Shown piece after piece: positions 8,149-15,619 of a DNA stretch of 64,000 bases (position 1 is its first letter; the number at the start of each line of letters is the position of its first letter). Source of the stretch: Erythrobacter sp. (GTDB lineage Bacteria; Pseudomonadota; Alphaproteobacteria; Sphingomonadales; Sphingomonadaceae). The notes under the pieces are model-generated. The model had not been told where the DNA came from. It saw only the letters and a list, made by a program, of their open reading frames with translations, and made no database searches. Both the position numbers and the translations under genes were made by a program. The stretch covers positions 558,001 to 622,000 of the forward strand of contig NZ_CP050265.1 in the NCBI RefSeq assembly GCF_011765465.1, written 5' to 3'.

Positions 8149-8754
8149 TTAGTCCGGACCCGGGCCGCGAGCGGGTTGCTTCCAGCTGGTGAACCGATTG
8201 ACCCTGACGAGTTCCGATCGACCATCCCCGCCTTCTCGCACTTCCCATGCGGGTCTCGGGCAGGCTTGTGGCAGTGGGCACTCGGCCGATCTGGCGAGGC
8301 GGTAGAGGGGCATTCGTCGCTTGGGATGGATCGCCAGCACCCATGGCGGAATCGCCCCGAAGGCGGCGCGGTATTCGCTTCCGGCGAACTCGGCGGCCAT
8401 GCCGGGGACATAGGTACAGATCGTCCCTTCGAGATGCGCCCTTTGGTCGAGCAGCTTGCACAGGGCTTGTTCGAAGGGAGATCGTGTCCGTCCAAGGTCG
8501 GTGAGCAAAGCAAGGAAATCATCGCCCGCCGCCTCGAGCTTGCGGAAGCGCGCGATGCTCCAGCCTCGGCCCTGCGGCAGATCGGGGACGCCGACGAGAC
8601 GAACGCCGTATTCGCCTCCTTCGTCGCGAGTGAATGCGCCGACGCGGTAGAGCCGCCCGGCGCGAAGCCGCTGGGCGGGGTCATCGACCGGGTCCGGGGG
8701 CAGGCCGGTGTCGTCGATGCATCGGACGATGTCGCCAACGTGAAACGGGTTCAT
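8149..8754 (-). CDS. hypothetical protein with N-terminal SH3-like domain
   Basis: A 201-residue protein starting MNPFHVGDIVRCIDDTG; AAGGA lies about ten bases upstream of ATG 8754. Residues 1-75 resemble a small beta-barrel domain common as stand-alone proteins in sphingomonads: GDxVxCxD, a loop, LRxGxxYxV, then a Gly-rich turn, xVRLVGV and a final WSIARFRKL strand. Residues 80-200 are unlike anything I recognise and include Cys and Pro-rich turns. The downstream paralogue at 8846-9358 shares the N-terminal domain and direction, suggesting duplication and operon expression. Function unknown. Confidence 0.6.
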   Translation of the reverse strand: MNPFHVGDIVRCIDDTGLPPDPVDDPAQRLRAGRLYRVGAFTRDEGGEYGVRLVGVPDLPQGRGWSIARFRKLEAAGDDFLALLTDLGRTRSPFEQALCKLLDQRAHLEGTICTYVPGMAAEFAGSEYRAAFGAIPPWVLAIHPKRRMPLYRLARSAECPLPQACPRPAWEVREGGDGRSELVRVNRFTSWKQPARGPGPD

Positions 8755-8845
8755 TGGTCGAATTCCTTGGATACCTGCGCCTCGGCGTGTCCGACGTGCC
8801 GAACGCCGGGCGCGCGCATGATGGATGTGAGCCCGGACGCCGCGG

Positions 8846-9358
8846 CTATTGCGCCCGTCCGGAGCGAAGATGGAGCCGCTTCTGGATAAGGGTCGTCCTG
8901 ATGATGCTGTCGAGCTTGCGCTGCATTTCGGGTTCGAGCTGGTCGTAGACGTCGCCCAGTTCGGGATGGAACCGGCCGAGTTCCTTGCGCCCAAGCAGTT
9001 CCTCGACCTGTTCGAGGCGCTCCCCGACATCGTCGCAAGGTTCGGCCTCACCGCGATCCGGAGGTGTTTCGGCGGCGCGCACGCGGCTGCTCGCCGCGCT
9101 CTCCTGTTCCGCCTCGGACCTGTCCGCATCGGGCGTGACACGCACGAAGTTCCCGGCGGCGAACCTGTCGCGTCCCCATTCGTCGAAGCCCAGCAGGACT
9201 GTGGCCCCGTGCGGGGTGGAGCCGCGCCCGACATGGGCGACGGTGAGGATCTGTCCCGCACGCGGGCCGAAATCGACCGCCTCGCGCGTTGCGGTATCGC
9301 GCCAGCGCCCCTGCTTGATGCACAGGGCAAGGTCGCCGGTCTGCCAAATGTTCGTCAT
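8846..9358 (-). CDS. hypothetical protein with N-terminal SH3-like domain and acidic helical C-terminus
   Basis: A 170-residue protein starting at ATG 9358 with AGGAG six to nine bases upstream; a longer open frame upstream is rejected because it lacks a ribosome site and runs into the promoter region. Residues 1-75 (TGDLALCIKQGRW, RAGQILTVAHVGRG, GATVLLGFDEWGRDRFAAGNFVRV) match the same small beta-barrel family as the next gene. Residues 80-170 are charged and helical (RLEQVEELLGRKELGRF), ending in a basic tail. It shares a 228-nt divergent region with the MerR-VWA operon, so regulation by that MerR protein is possible. Function unknown. Confidence 0.62.
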   Translation of the reverse strand: MTNIWQTGDLALCIKQGRWRDTATREAVDFGPRAGQILTVAHVGRGSTPHGATVLLGFDEWGRDRFAAGNFVRVTPDADRSEAEQESAASSRVRAAETPPDRGEAEPCDDVGERLEQVEELLGRKELGRFHPELGDVYDQLEPEMQRKLDSIIRTTLIQKRLHLRSGRAQ

Positions 9359-9540
9359 GTCTGTTCTCCTGTCTGCGCGCAGGAGAAAGAACCGATGTTG
9401 CACGAAAGCCCGCTTGGTTGCCTTCGGCCACATCCCCTTGCGGGAGCCACCTTGCCCGGGTCGGCAGGTTGGCGAGGGTCGAACCCTTCTCCTGATGCTG
9501 GGGCGACAATAGCGAGGCTCCGGAAAGTGCGCAAGCGATA

Positions 9541-9580
9541 AATACGACATATTGACATGGCGTATTAATGGGCTATCTGT
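9541..9580 (+). promoter_or_regulatory. promoter and dyad upstream of merR-like gene; predicts leaderless mRNA
   Basis: A perfect -35 TTGACA at 9552-9557 and a TATCTG -10-like hexamer at 9574-9579 (16-nt spacer). The expected transcription start is about seven bases further on, at the A of the ATG at 9587, so the message would have no 5' leader; indeed no ribosome-binding site precedes the ATG. The -35 is flanked by the inverted repeat AATACG (9541-9546) and CGTATT (9561-9566), a likely binding site for the encoded regulator. Confidence 0.55.
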
Positions 9581-9586
9581 CGGCAC

Positions 9587-10276
9587 ATGGACGACAATGA
9601 ACTAACCCTCGAGGAACTGAGCGAGCGCACCGGTGTCGAACCGCGCACCTTGCGCTCCTGGGTGAGCGAGGGCCTGCTCGCGCCGCCGTTCAAACCGGGC
9701 CGCGGGGCGCGCTATCCGGCGAGCAATGCGGACCGGGCGCTCGCGGTTCGCGCGCTCAAGGATGTGCACGGCCTCTCCTTCGCCGAAATCGGCAAGAAGT
9801 TCATGATGGCGAGCGAGGAGCAGATCCGCGCATGGGCGCTCGAGGCGGGGCCGACCCTGCCTTCGAGCGAGAGCGCCCGCGACTATCTCAGGCGGATCGG
9901 CGAGGCGCAATCGCCGGCCCGCGTCCGCGAAAGCTCGGATGACCTGTTTCGCAGCGATGCGCGCATGGCCTCGTTCGAGCGGGCGTCCTTCGAACTGCCC
10001 CGAGAGCGTTTCGAAAAGGGTCGCTTTCTCCGGTCGCGCGCACTCCGCAAGGACACCGACCTTGCCGCGATCGAGCAGCTTGTCCTGCAACTCGCCAGGG
10101 TCCTTGAAGCGCCCGCCCCGCGGCGCTCGCGCGGGTCCATCTGGACGCGGATTTCCGTCACCCCCGATCTCGAATTGTCCGTGCGCGGCGATCTCGAACC
10201 GGGCGAGCGGGCATTGTTCGAACAACTCGCGGATCACATCCGCGCCATTCTCACAGGGAGAGCAAGGAATGACTGA
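9587..10276 (+). CDS. MerR-family transcriptional regulator
   Basis: A 229-residue protein. Residues 5-75 are a MerR-type winged helix: LTLEELSERTGVEPRTLRSWVSEGLL, then the wing and ARYPASNADRALAVRALKDVHGLSFAEIG. The rest has no effector domain I can name; SIWTRISVTPDLELSVRGDLEPGERALFEQLADHIRAIL near the C-terminus looks like a structured beta/alpha unit. It overlaps the downstream VWA gene by eight bases and probably controls it. The promoter geometry indicates leaderless translation and autoregulation. Unlike classic MerR proteins it lacks an obvious Cys metal site. Confidence 0.8.
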   Translation: MDDNELTLEELSERTGVEPRTLRSWVSEGLLAPPFKPGRGARYPASNADRALAVRALKDVHGLSFAEIGKKFMMASEEQIRAWALEAGPTLPSSESARDYLRRIGEAQSPARVRESSDDLFRSDARMASFERASFELPRERFEKGRFLRSRALRKDTDLAAIEQLVLQLARVLEAPAPRRSRGSIWTRISVTPDLELSVRGDLEPGERALFEQLADHIRAILTGRARND

Positions 10277-11588
10277 CGTGACCTTCACCGCCGAGGCGGC
10301 CTTCGATCGCTCGCTCTTCTGGGAGCGCGGCAAGTCGGTGCGCTACTGCGTCGCCCGCCTGCGGGCGCGGCGGGACGGGGAGGCGCGGGGGCAGCGAACC
10401 CCGCTCAACATCGCGCTGGTGATCGACGCCAGCGGCTCGATGGGCGGCGGCAAGCTCGAGGCCGCGAAACAGGCAGCCGCTGGCCTTGCCGAAAGGCTGG
10501 GGGAGGGCGACCGGTTGAGCCTCGTCTCCTTCGCGTCCGACGTGCAGGTGCATTGCGACTCGCTCGAGGCGACCCATGACAATGCCGGGCGCATCCGCGC
10601 CGCCATTGCCGGGCTCGAAACGCGCGGGATGACGCATCTGTCGGGCGGCTGGTTCGCCGGTGTCGAATGCGCTGCCCGGATCGCGGAAGCGGACCCGGCC
10701 ATGACCCCGCGCGTCATCATCCTGAGCGACGGGCACGCGAACGAGGGCATCACCGATGCGGCCGAACTGCGCGAACACGCCGGCGAACTGCGCCTGCGCG
10801 GCGTGCTCACCTCCTGCCTCGGCATCGGCGACGGCTATGACGAACACCTGCTGCGCGGCCTCGCCGAAAGCGGGGGCGGGCGGCTCCACGATGCGGAACT
10901 GACGAGCGAGATTTCCTCGGTTCTGCTGGGCGAGCTCGACGACATCTTCGGCACGATCGTCGAGGATGCGGCAATCGACCTTGCCGTTCCGGCGGGCGTC
11001 GAGGTCGAGCCGCTCGGCCTCGGCAACACGCAGCGACGGCCGGATGGGCTGCTCGTCTCGCTCGGCCCGGTGCAGAACGATGTCGAACGGATCGCGGTGT
11101 TCAAGGTCACTTGTCCCACGGCCCGGGCCCGCGACGAGCTCGAATTCCGGCTAACCGCTTCTGCACGCGCGGTCGATGACGGGGCGATGCTCGAAAGCGA
11201 TCCCGTGATCCTGCGCCTCGCCGCTGCGGAAGGCTCCCGCAACACCGCCCAGCCGCGCGATGTCGAACTTGCCGCGATCGTCGCGCGGATCTGGAGCGCC
11301 GACGTTGTCTCGACCGCCGCACGCATGAACCGCGACGGCGCCTTCCGAGAGGCGAGGGACTATGTCCGGGGCCAGCTGCGTCACTTCGCCCGCTATGTCG
11401 ACGGCCTCGACGGAGCGGAGCGGATGGTGCGCGAACTCGAACTGCTCGCCCGCAGTGTGGAACGCGACTTTTCCCCGCGGATGCAGAAGGAAATGGTTCT
11501 CCAGTCCGCCCTCTTGATGGAAAGCCGCAAGGACTACCGAGGCGCGGACAAGGCCGCCTGGGCCGAGCGGCTGGCGCGGGGCGACTGA
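10269..11588 (+). CDS. von Willebrand factor type A domain protein
   Basis: A 439-residue cytoplasmic protein with no signal peptide. The VWA domain occupies about residues 40-220 and has a complete MIDAS metal site: DASGSM (D-x-S-x-S), the threonine in GMTHLSGG and the aspartate in ILSDGHANEG. It is followed by a beta-rich region (about 225-340) and a helical C-terminus (about 345-439). The layout, VWA then beta-sandwich, resembles inter-alpha-trypsin-inhibitor-like or YfbK-like VWA proteins without the usual signal peptide. It starts within the end of the MerR gene, preceded by GGGAGAGCAAGG. VWA proteins next to a dedicated regulator often serve as scaffolds in conflict or chaperone-like systems; here no AAA+ MoxR partner is adjacent. 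Confidence 0.82.
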   Translation: MTDVTFTAEAAFDRSLFWERGKSVRYCVARLRARRDGEARGQRTPLNIALVIDASGSMGGGKLEAAKQAAAGLAERLGEGDRLSLVSFASDVQVHCDSLEATHDNAGRIRAAIAGLETRGMTHLSGGWFAGVECAARIAEADPAMTPRVIILSDGHANEGITDAAELREHAGELRLRGVLTSCLGIGDGYDEHLLRGLAESGGGRLHDAELTSEISSVLLGELDDIFGTIVEDAAIDLAVPAGVEVEPLGLGNTQRRPDGLLVSLGPVQNDVERIAVFKVTCPTARARDELEFRLTASARAVDDGAMLESDPVILRLAAAEGSRNTAQPRDVELAAIVARIWSADVVSTAARMNRDGAFREARDYVRGQLRHFARYVDGLDGAERMVRELELLARSVERDFSPRMQKEMVLQSALLMESRKDYRGADKAAWAERLARGD

Positions 11589-11623
11589 CGTCTCCGCATG
11601 GCCTGGAATGAGGCTGTTATCCG

Positions 11624-12052
11624 ATGAGCGGGACTGAACTGCCGGCCTCGCTGATCGCCGCCTATCGCGCGACCGACTACTGGGTAAGCTTGGCGGATAA
11701 CCGCTTCCCGCTGCGGATCGGCGAATGGTCGCAAGCCTTAGCCGACCTGCTTCGGGCTACCTCGGCGCGGAAAGCGGTTTTCATCACCGCCGAAAATCCG
11801 TTCAGCGAGGCGACGTCGGCAAGCGCGAACGAGGCTGCGATGGCCGGGTTGCGGCGGGATCTGGAGAAGGCGGGAGCGACGATTTTCGAGGGCTACGGCC
11901 AGGGGCAGGACACCGAATGGCCGCCCGAGGCGAGCTTCCTCGCGCTTGGGATCGGCAAGCGCGAGGGCGGCGCGCTGGGGCGCAAGTATCGACAGAACGC
12001 GATCGTCTGGATCGGGCCCGACGCGATTCCCGAGCTGGTTTTCCTTCGCTGA
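11624..12052 (+). CDS. DUF3293 family protein
   Basis: A 142-residue soluble protein matching DUF3293: LIAAYRATDYWV near the start, FPLRIGEWSQALADLL, then the hallmark AVFITAENPFSEATSASANEAA and LRRDLEKAGATIFEGYGQG, and the C-terminal WPPEASFLALGI block. No biochemical role is known for the family. It sits between the MerR-VWA pair and the nuclease/helicase operon, separated from each by short gaps, and has no clear ribosome-binding site. Confidence 0.78.
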   Translation: MSGTELPASLIAAYRATDYWVSLADNRFPLRIGEWSQALADLLRATSARKAVFITAENPFSEATSASANEAAMAGLRRDLEKAGATIFEGYGQGQDTEWPPEASFLALGIGKREGGALGRKYRQNAIVWIGPDAIPELVFLR

Positions 12053-12175
12053 GTCTTGTGGCGGCTCGGCACCGCGGTCCCTCCATCGCTCATCGCATAT
12101 TTTCCAACAGCTTAGGTATTTGATGACCGAATCTGTCGTATCGCGCCCGTAAGCCGGTCGGCGAAGGGAAACCGA

Positions 12176-15100
12176 ATGCAGATCAACCACTCCCAATTGC
12201 TGTTCTCGCCGACCGACCTCGTCCGCTTTCTCGGCTGCGCCTATGCGAGCGCGCTCGACAAGCTGCGGCTGCTCGAGCCGGACAAGGCGCCCGAACGCTG
12301 TGCCGATGGCGAGATGGCGCAGCTCGTCCAGCGCGCGGGACTCGATCATGAGGAGCGCCACCGCGAGAAGCTCGCGGCCGAGGGCGGGCTTGTCTCCATT
12401 CCAGAGAATCGCTCGCTCGAGGAGCGCGCGCGCCTCACCCGCGACGCGATGGAAGCGGGGGCCAAGGTCATCTTCCAGGCCGCCTTCCTCCAGCCGCCGT
12501 GGATGGGCTTTGCCGATTTCCTCGAGCGGGTCGATCAGCCGTCGGACCTCGGCGACTGGTCCTACGAGCCGGTCGACACCAAGCTCGCCCGTTCGGCCAA
12601 GGCGTCCTACATCGTCCAGCTCGGCCTTTATGCCCGCATGATCGCGCGCGTGCAGGGTCGCGAGCCGCGCCGGGTCCATGTCGAGCTGGGCGACGGACGG
12701 CGCGAGAGCTTTCGCCTGAGCGAATTTGCCCGCGTGCTGGGGGCGGCATCCGAGCGTTTCCTCGCCTTCGTCGAAAGCGGCGCAGAGGGCACTTCGCCCG
12801 AACCGTGCGCCGCCTGCGAGTTGTGCAGCTGGCGCGAGCATTGCCGCTCGGTGTGGGAGCAAGAGGAGCACCTCTCGCTTGTAGCCGGGCTCAGCGTCCC
12901 GCAGGCGCAGAAGCTGCGCGAGGCGAGGGTGGAGAGCCTGTCCCAGCTTGCCGAACTGCGCGAGGATTTCCGCGTGCCGCGCATGGCCCGCGAAACGCTC
13001 GCCAGGCTGCGCGCGCAGGCCCGCTTGCAGAAGGCGCGGCGGAAAGGCGGCGATCCGCGGACCGAAACGTTGGAAGTCCAGGAGGGCCGCGGTTTTCTCC
13101 AGTTGCCAAAGCCCGACCCCGCCGACCTGTTCTTCGACCTCGAGGGCGATCCGCTGGAGGAAGGCGGGCTCGAATATCTCTGGGGCGTGCATTACCGCGA
13201 GGGCGGGCGGAGCGAATTCCGCCACCGCTGGGGCCACGACCATGTCCGCGAGCGGCAGGCGTTCGAGGACACGATCGACTGGATGGCCGACCATCTCGCG
13301 CGCAATCCGGGCGCGCACGTCTACCATTACGCGCCTTACGAGATCACCGCCTTGCGGCGTCTCTCGACCCTTCATGCAAGCCGCGAGGAGGTGCTCGACC
13401 GGCTCCTGCGCCAGCGGCGCTTCGTCGATCTCTACGCCGTCCTGCGGCAGGCGATCCGCACGTCCGAACCGGACCTGTCGCTCAAGACGATGGAAGTGTT
13501 CTTCGCCGAAAAGCGCGAGGGCGACGTGACCAAGGCCGACCAGTCCGTGGTCGAATACAAAAGCTGGCGCGAGACGGGCGAAGCGGCGATCCTCGACGGG
13601 ATCCTCGAATACAACCGGGTCGACTGCGAGAACACCGAGGCGCTGCGCGACTGGCTGGTCGAGCTGCGGATGGACGACCTGCCGTGGCGCGAGCCCGGTC
13701 CGGTCGCCGACGTGCCCGAAGAGAAGACCGAGGCGCGCGAACTTGCCGAGCAGCGCGCCCAGCGCCTGATCGCTGCGATCAAGGGCGGCGCTATCCCGGC
13801 GACGCCCGAGGGCCGCGAACTCGTCGGCCACCTCACCCAGTTCCACCGCCGCGCTGACAAGCCCGCGCTCTGGGCCATGTTCGACCGCTGCGAGCGCGAG
13901 CCGGACGAACTGGTCGAGGACGGCGAATGCATCGGCATGATCGCGCCCGATCCCGACGAGGACGGCGTCTGGCAGCGCAAGGAGAAGCAGAGCACGGTTG
14001 CGCGCTATCGCTTCCCGCCGCAGGAGACGAAGCTGAAGCTGGGCGACAAGGTCAAGCACGCGCCGACGCTCGGCAATGTCGGGGTTATCGTCGGCCTCGA
14101 CCGCGAAGTCGGCTGGGTCGAGATCAAGCGCGGCCCGAGAGCCAAGGGCTTCTGGCCGGAAGAAGGCTCGCTCATCCCCGAACCGACCGTCCCCAACGCG
14201 ACGCTGATCGCTGCGGTGCGCCGCGTGGCCATGGCATGGTGCGGCATGAACGAGGAGCAATGGCTCCACGGCGAGACCGATGAGGAAGGGCTCGAGACGT
14301 GGTCCTGCGGTCTTACCGACACGGAGCCTTATCGCGCGCTGTGCGACCTTATCGAGCGCGAGCCGCCGCGCCTCATCGACTGGGGCGGCGGCCCGCTGGT
14401 GCGCGAGGGCGAGAGCCTCGTCGAGGCGGCGACCCTGCGCTGCCTCGCGATGGACGAGACCTGCCTCTTCATCCAGGGGCCGCCCGGCACCGGCAAGACC
14501 TACACCAGCGCGCACGTGATCTGTTCGCTGATCGCGGCGGGCAAGCGCGTGGGCGTCTCGAGCAACAGCCACAAGGCGATCAACAACCTCCTCGCCAAGG
14601 TCGAGGAGGTGGCGGCGGAGACGGGGCTCGACTTCGTCGGGGTCAAGAAGAACTCGCGCGGCAAGGAGGAGCAGCGGCTCGGCGGGCGCGTCATCACCGA
14701 CGTCGAGGCGATCGAGGACGTGATCGACTACGCCCCCGATCTCGCCGGGGGCACGGCATGGCTGTTCGCCGACGAGGATCTCGACCGGCATTTCGACTAT
14801 CTCTTCGTCGACGAGGCGGGGCAGGTCTCGCTCGGCCACCTGCTCGCGATGGGCTCGGCGGCGCGCAACATCGTGCTGGTGGGCGACCAGATGCAGCTCG
14901 CCCAGCCGATCCAGGGCGCGCATCCGGGTGAGAGCGGGCTGTCGGCGCTCGACTATATGCTCAAGGGCGAGGCGACCGTCGCGCCCGATCGCGGCATCCT
15001 CCTCGACACGAGCTGGCGGATGCATCCCCATATCTGCGGCTTCATCTCGGACGCGGTCTATGACGGGCGGCTGAAGGCGCATCCCGATTGCGCGCGCCAG

Positions 15101-15619
15101 CGCCTCCACCTCTCCCCGGGCCATGACCCCGCGCTTGCGGAATGCGGCCTGCGTTTCGTCGCGATGGATCACAAGGGCTGCGGCCAGCGCAGCGACGCCG
15201 AGGTCGCGCGGGTGAAGGAACTCGCCGAGGGCCTGATCGGCACGCCCTTCACCGACATTACAGGTAAGGAGGGCACGATCGGCTGGGAAAATATCCTGGT
15301 GGTCGCGCCCTTCAATATGCAGGTGAACGCGCTCGCCGCCGCGCTGCCTGAGGCGGCGCGGGTGGGCACGGTCGACAAGTTCCAGGGGCAGGAGGCCGAG
15401 GTGGTGATCGTCTCGCTCGCGACCTCGACGCCCGATGACCTGCCGCGCCATGTCGACTTCTTCTATTCGAAGAACCGCATCAACGTCGCGATCAGCCGGG
15501 CGCGCACGCTGGCGCTGGTCGTCGCCAATCCGAAGCTTTTGGAACTCGACGCGAAAAGCGTTGATCACCTGCGGCTGGTGAATACCCTTGCATGGGTGAT
15601 CGAGGAGGGGAGCAGATGA
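12176..15619 (+). CDS. TM0106-type RecB-like nuclease fused to superfamily 1 helicase
   Basis: A 1147-residue DNA/RNA-processing enzyme with three parts. Residues about 1-230: a Cas4/RecB-like nuclease (SPTDLVRFLGCAYASALDKL, then WSYEPVDTKLAR and the QLGLYA helix) ending in CAACELCSWREHC (from about 212), a likely Fe-S ligand set. Residues about 315-490: an RNase H-like DEDD exonuclease domain (LFFDLEGDP ... YNRVDCENTEALRDWL). Residues about 740-1147: an Upf1-like SF1 helicase with Walker A GPPGTGKT from residue 768, DEAG at 879-882, and the late motifs VGTVDKFQGQEAEVVIVSLATS and RINVAISRAR. It leads a five-gene operon with McrBC-type restriction genes; its stop overlaps the mcrB start (ATGA). 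A role in foreign-DNA destruction is inferred from the context. Confidence 0.88.
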   Translation: MQINHSQLLFSPTDLVRFLGCAYASALDKLRLLEPDKAPERCADGEMAQLVQRAGLDHEERHREKLAAEGGLVSIPENRSLEERARLTRDAMEAGAKVIFQAAFLQPPWMGFADFLERVDQPSDLGDWSYEPVDTKLARSAKASYIVQLGLYARMIARVQGREPRRVHVELGDGRRESFRLSEFARVLGAASERFLAFVESGAEGTSPEPCAACELCSWREHCRSVWEQEEHLSLVAGLSVPQAQKLREARVESLSQLAELREDFRVPRMARETLARLRAQARLQKARRKGGDPRTETLEVQEGRGFLQLPKPDPADLFFDLEGDPLEEGGLEYLWGVHYREGGRSEFRHRWGHDHVRERQAFEDTIDWMADHLARNPGAHVYHYAPYEITALRRLSTLHASREEVLDRLLRQRRFVDLYAVLRQAIRTSEPDLSLKTMEVFFAEKREGDVTKADQSVVEYKSWRETGEAAILDGILEYNRVDCENTEALRDWLVELRMDDLPWREPGPVADVPEEKTEARELAEQRAQRLIAAIKGGAIPATPEGRELVGHLTQFHRRADKPALWAMFDRCEREPDELVEDGECIGMIAPDPDEDGVWQRKEKQSTVARYRFPPQETKLKLGDKVKHAPTLGNVGVIVGLDREVGWVEIKRGPRAKGFWPEEGSLIPEPTVPNATLIAAVRRVAMAWCGMNEEQWLHGETDEEGLETWSCGLTDTEPYRALCDLIEREPPRLIDWGGGPLVREGESLVEAATLRCLAMDETCLFIQGPPGTGKTYTSAHVICSLIAAGKRVGVSSNSHKAINNLLAKVEEVAAETGLDFVGVKKNSRGKEEQRLGGRVITDVEAIEDVIDYAPDLAGGTAWLFADEDLDRHFDYLFVDEAGQVSLGHLLAMGSAARNIVLVGDQMQLAQPIQGAHPGESGLSALDYMLKGEATVAPDRGILLDTSWRMHPHICGFISDAVYDGRLKAHPDCARQRLHLSPGHDPALAECGLRFVAMDHKGCGQRSDAEVARVKELAEGLIGTPFTDITGKEGTIGWENILVVAPFNMQVNALAAALPEAARVGTVDKFQGQEAEVVIVSLATSTPDDLPRHVDFFYSKNRINVAISRARTLALVVANPKLLELDAKSVDHLRLVNTLAWVIEEGSR

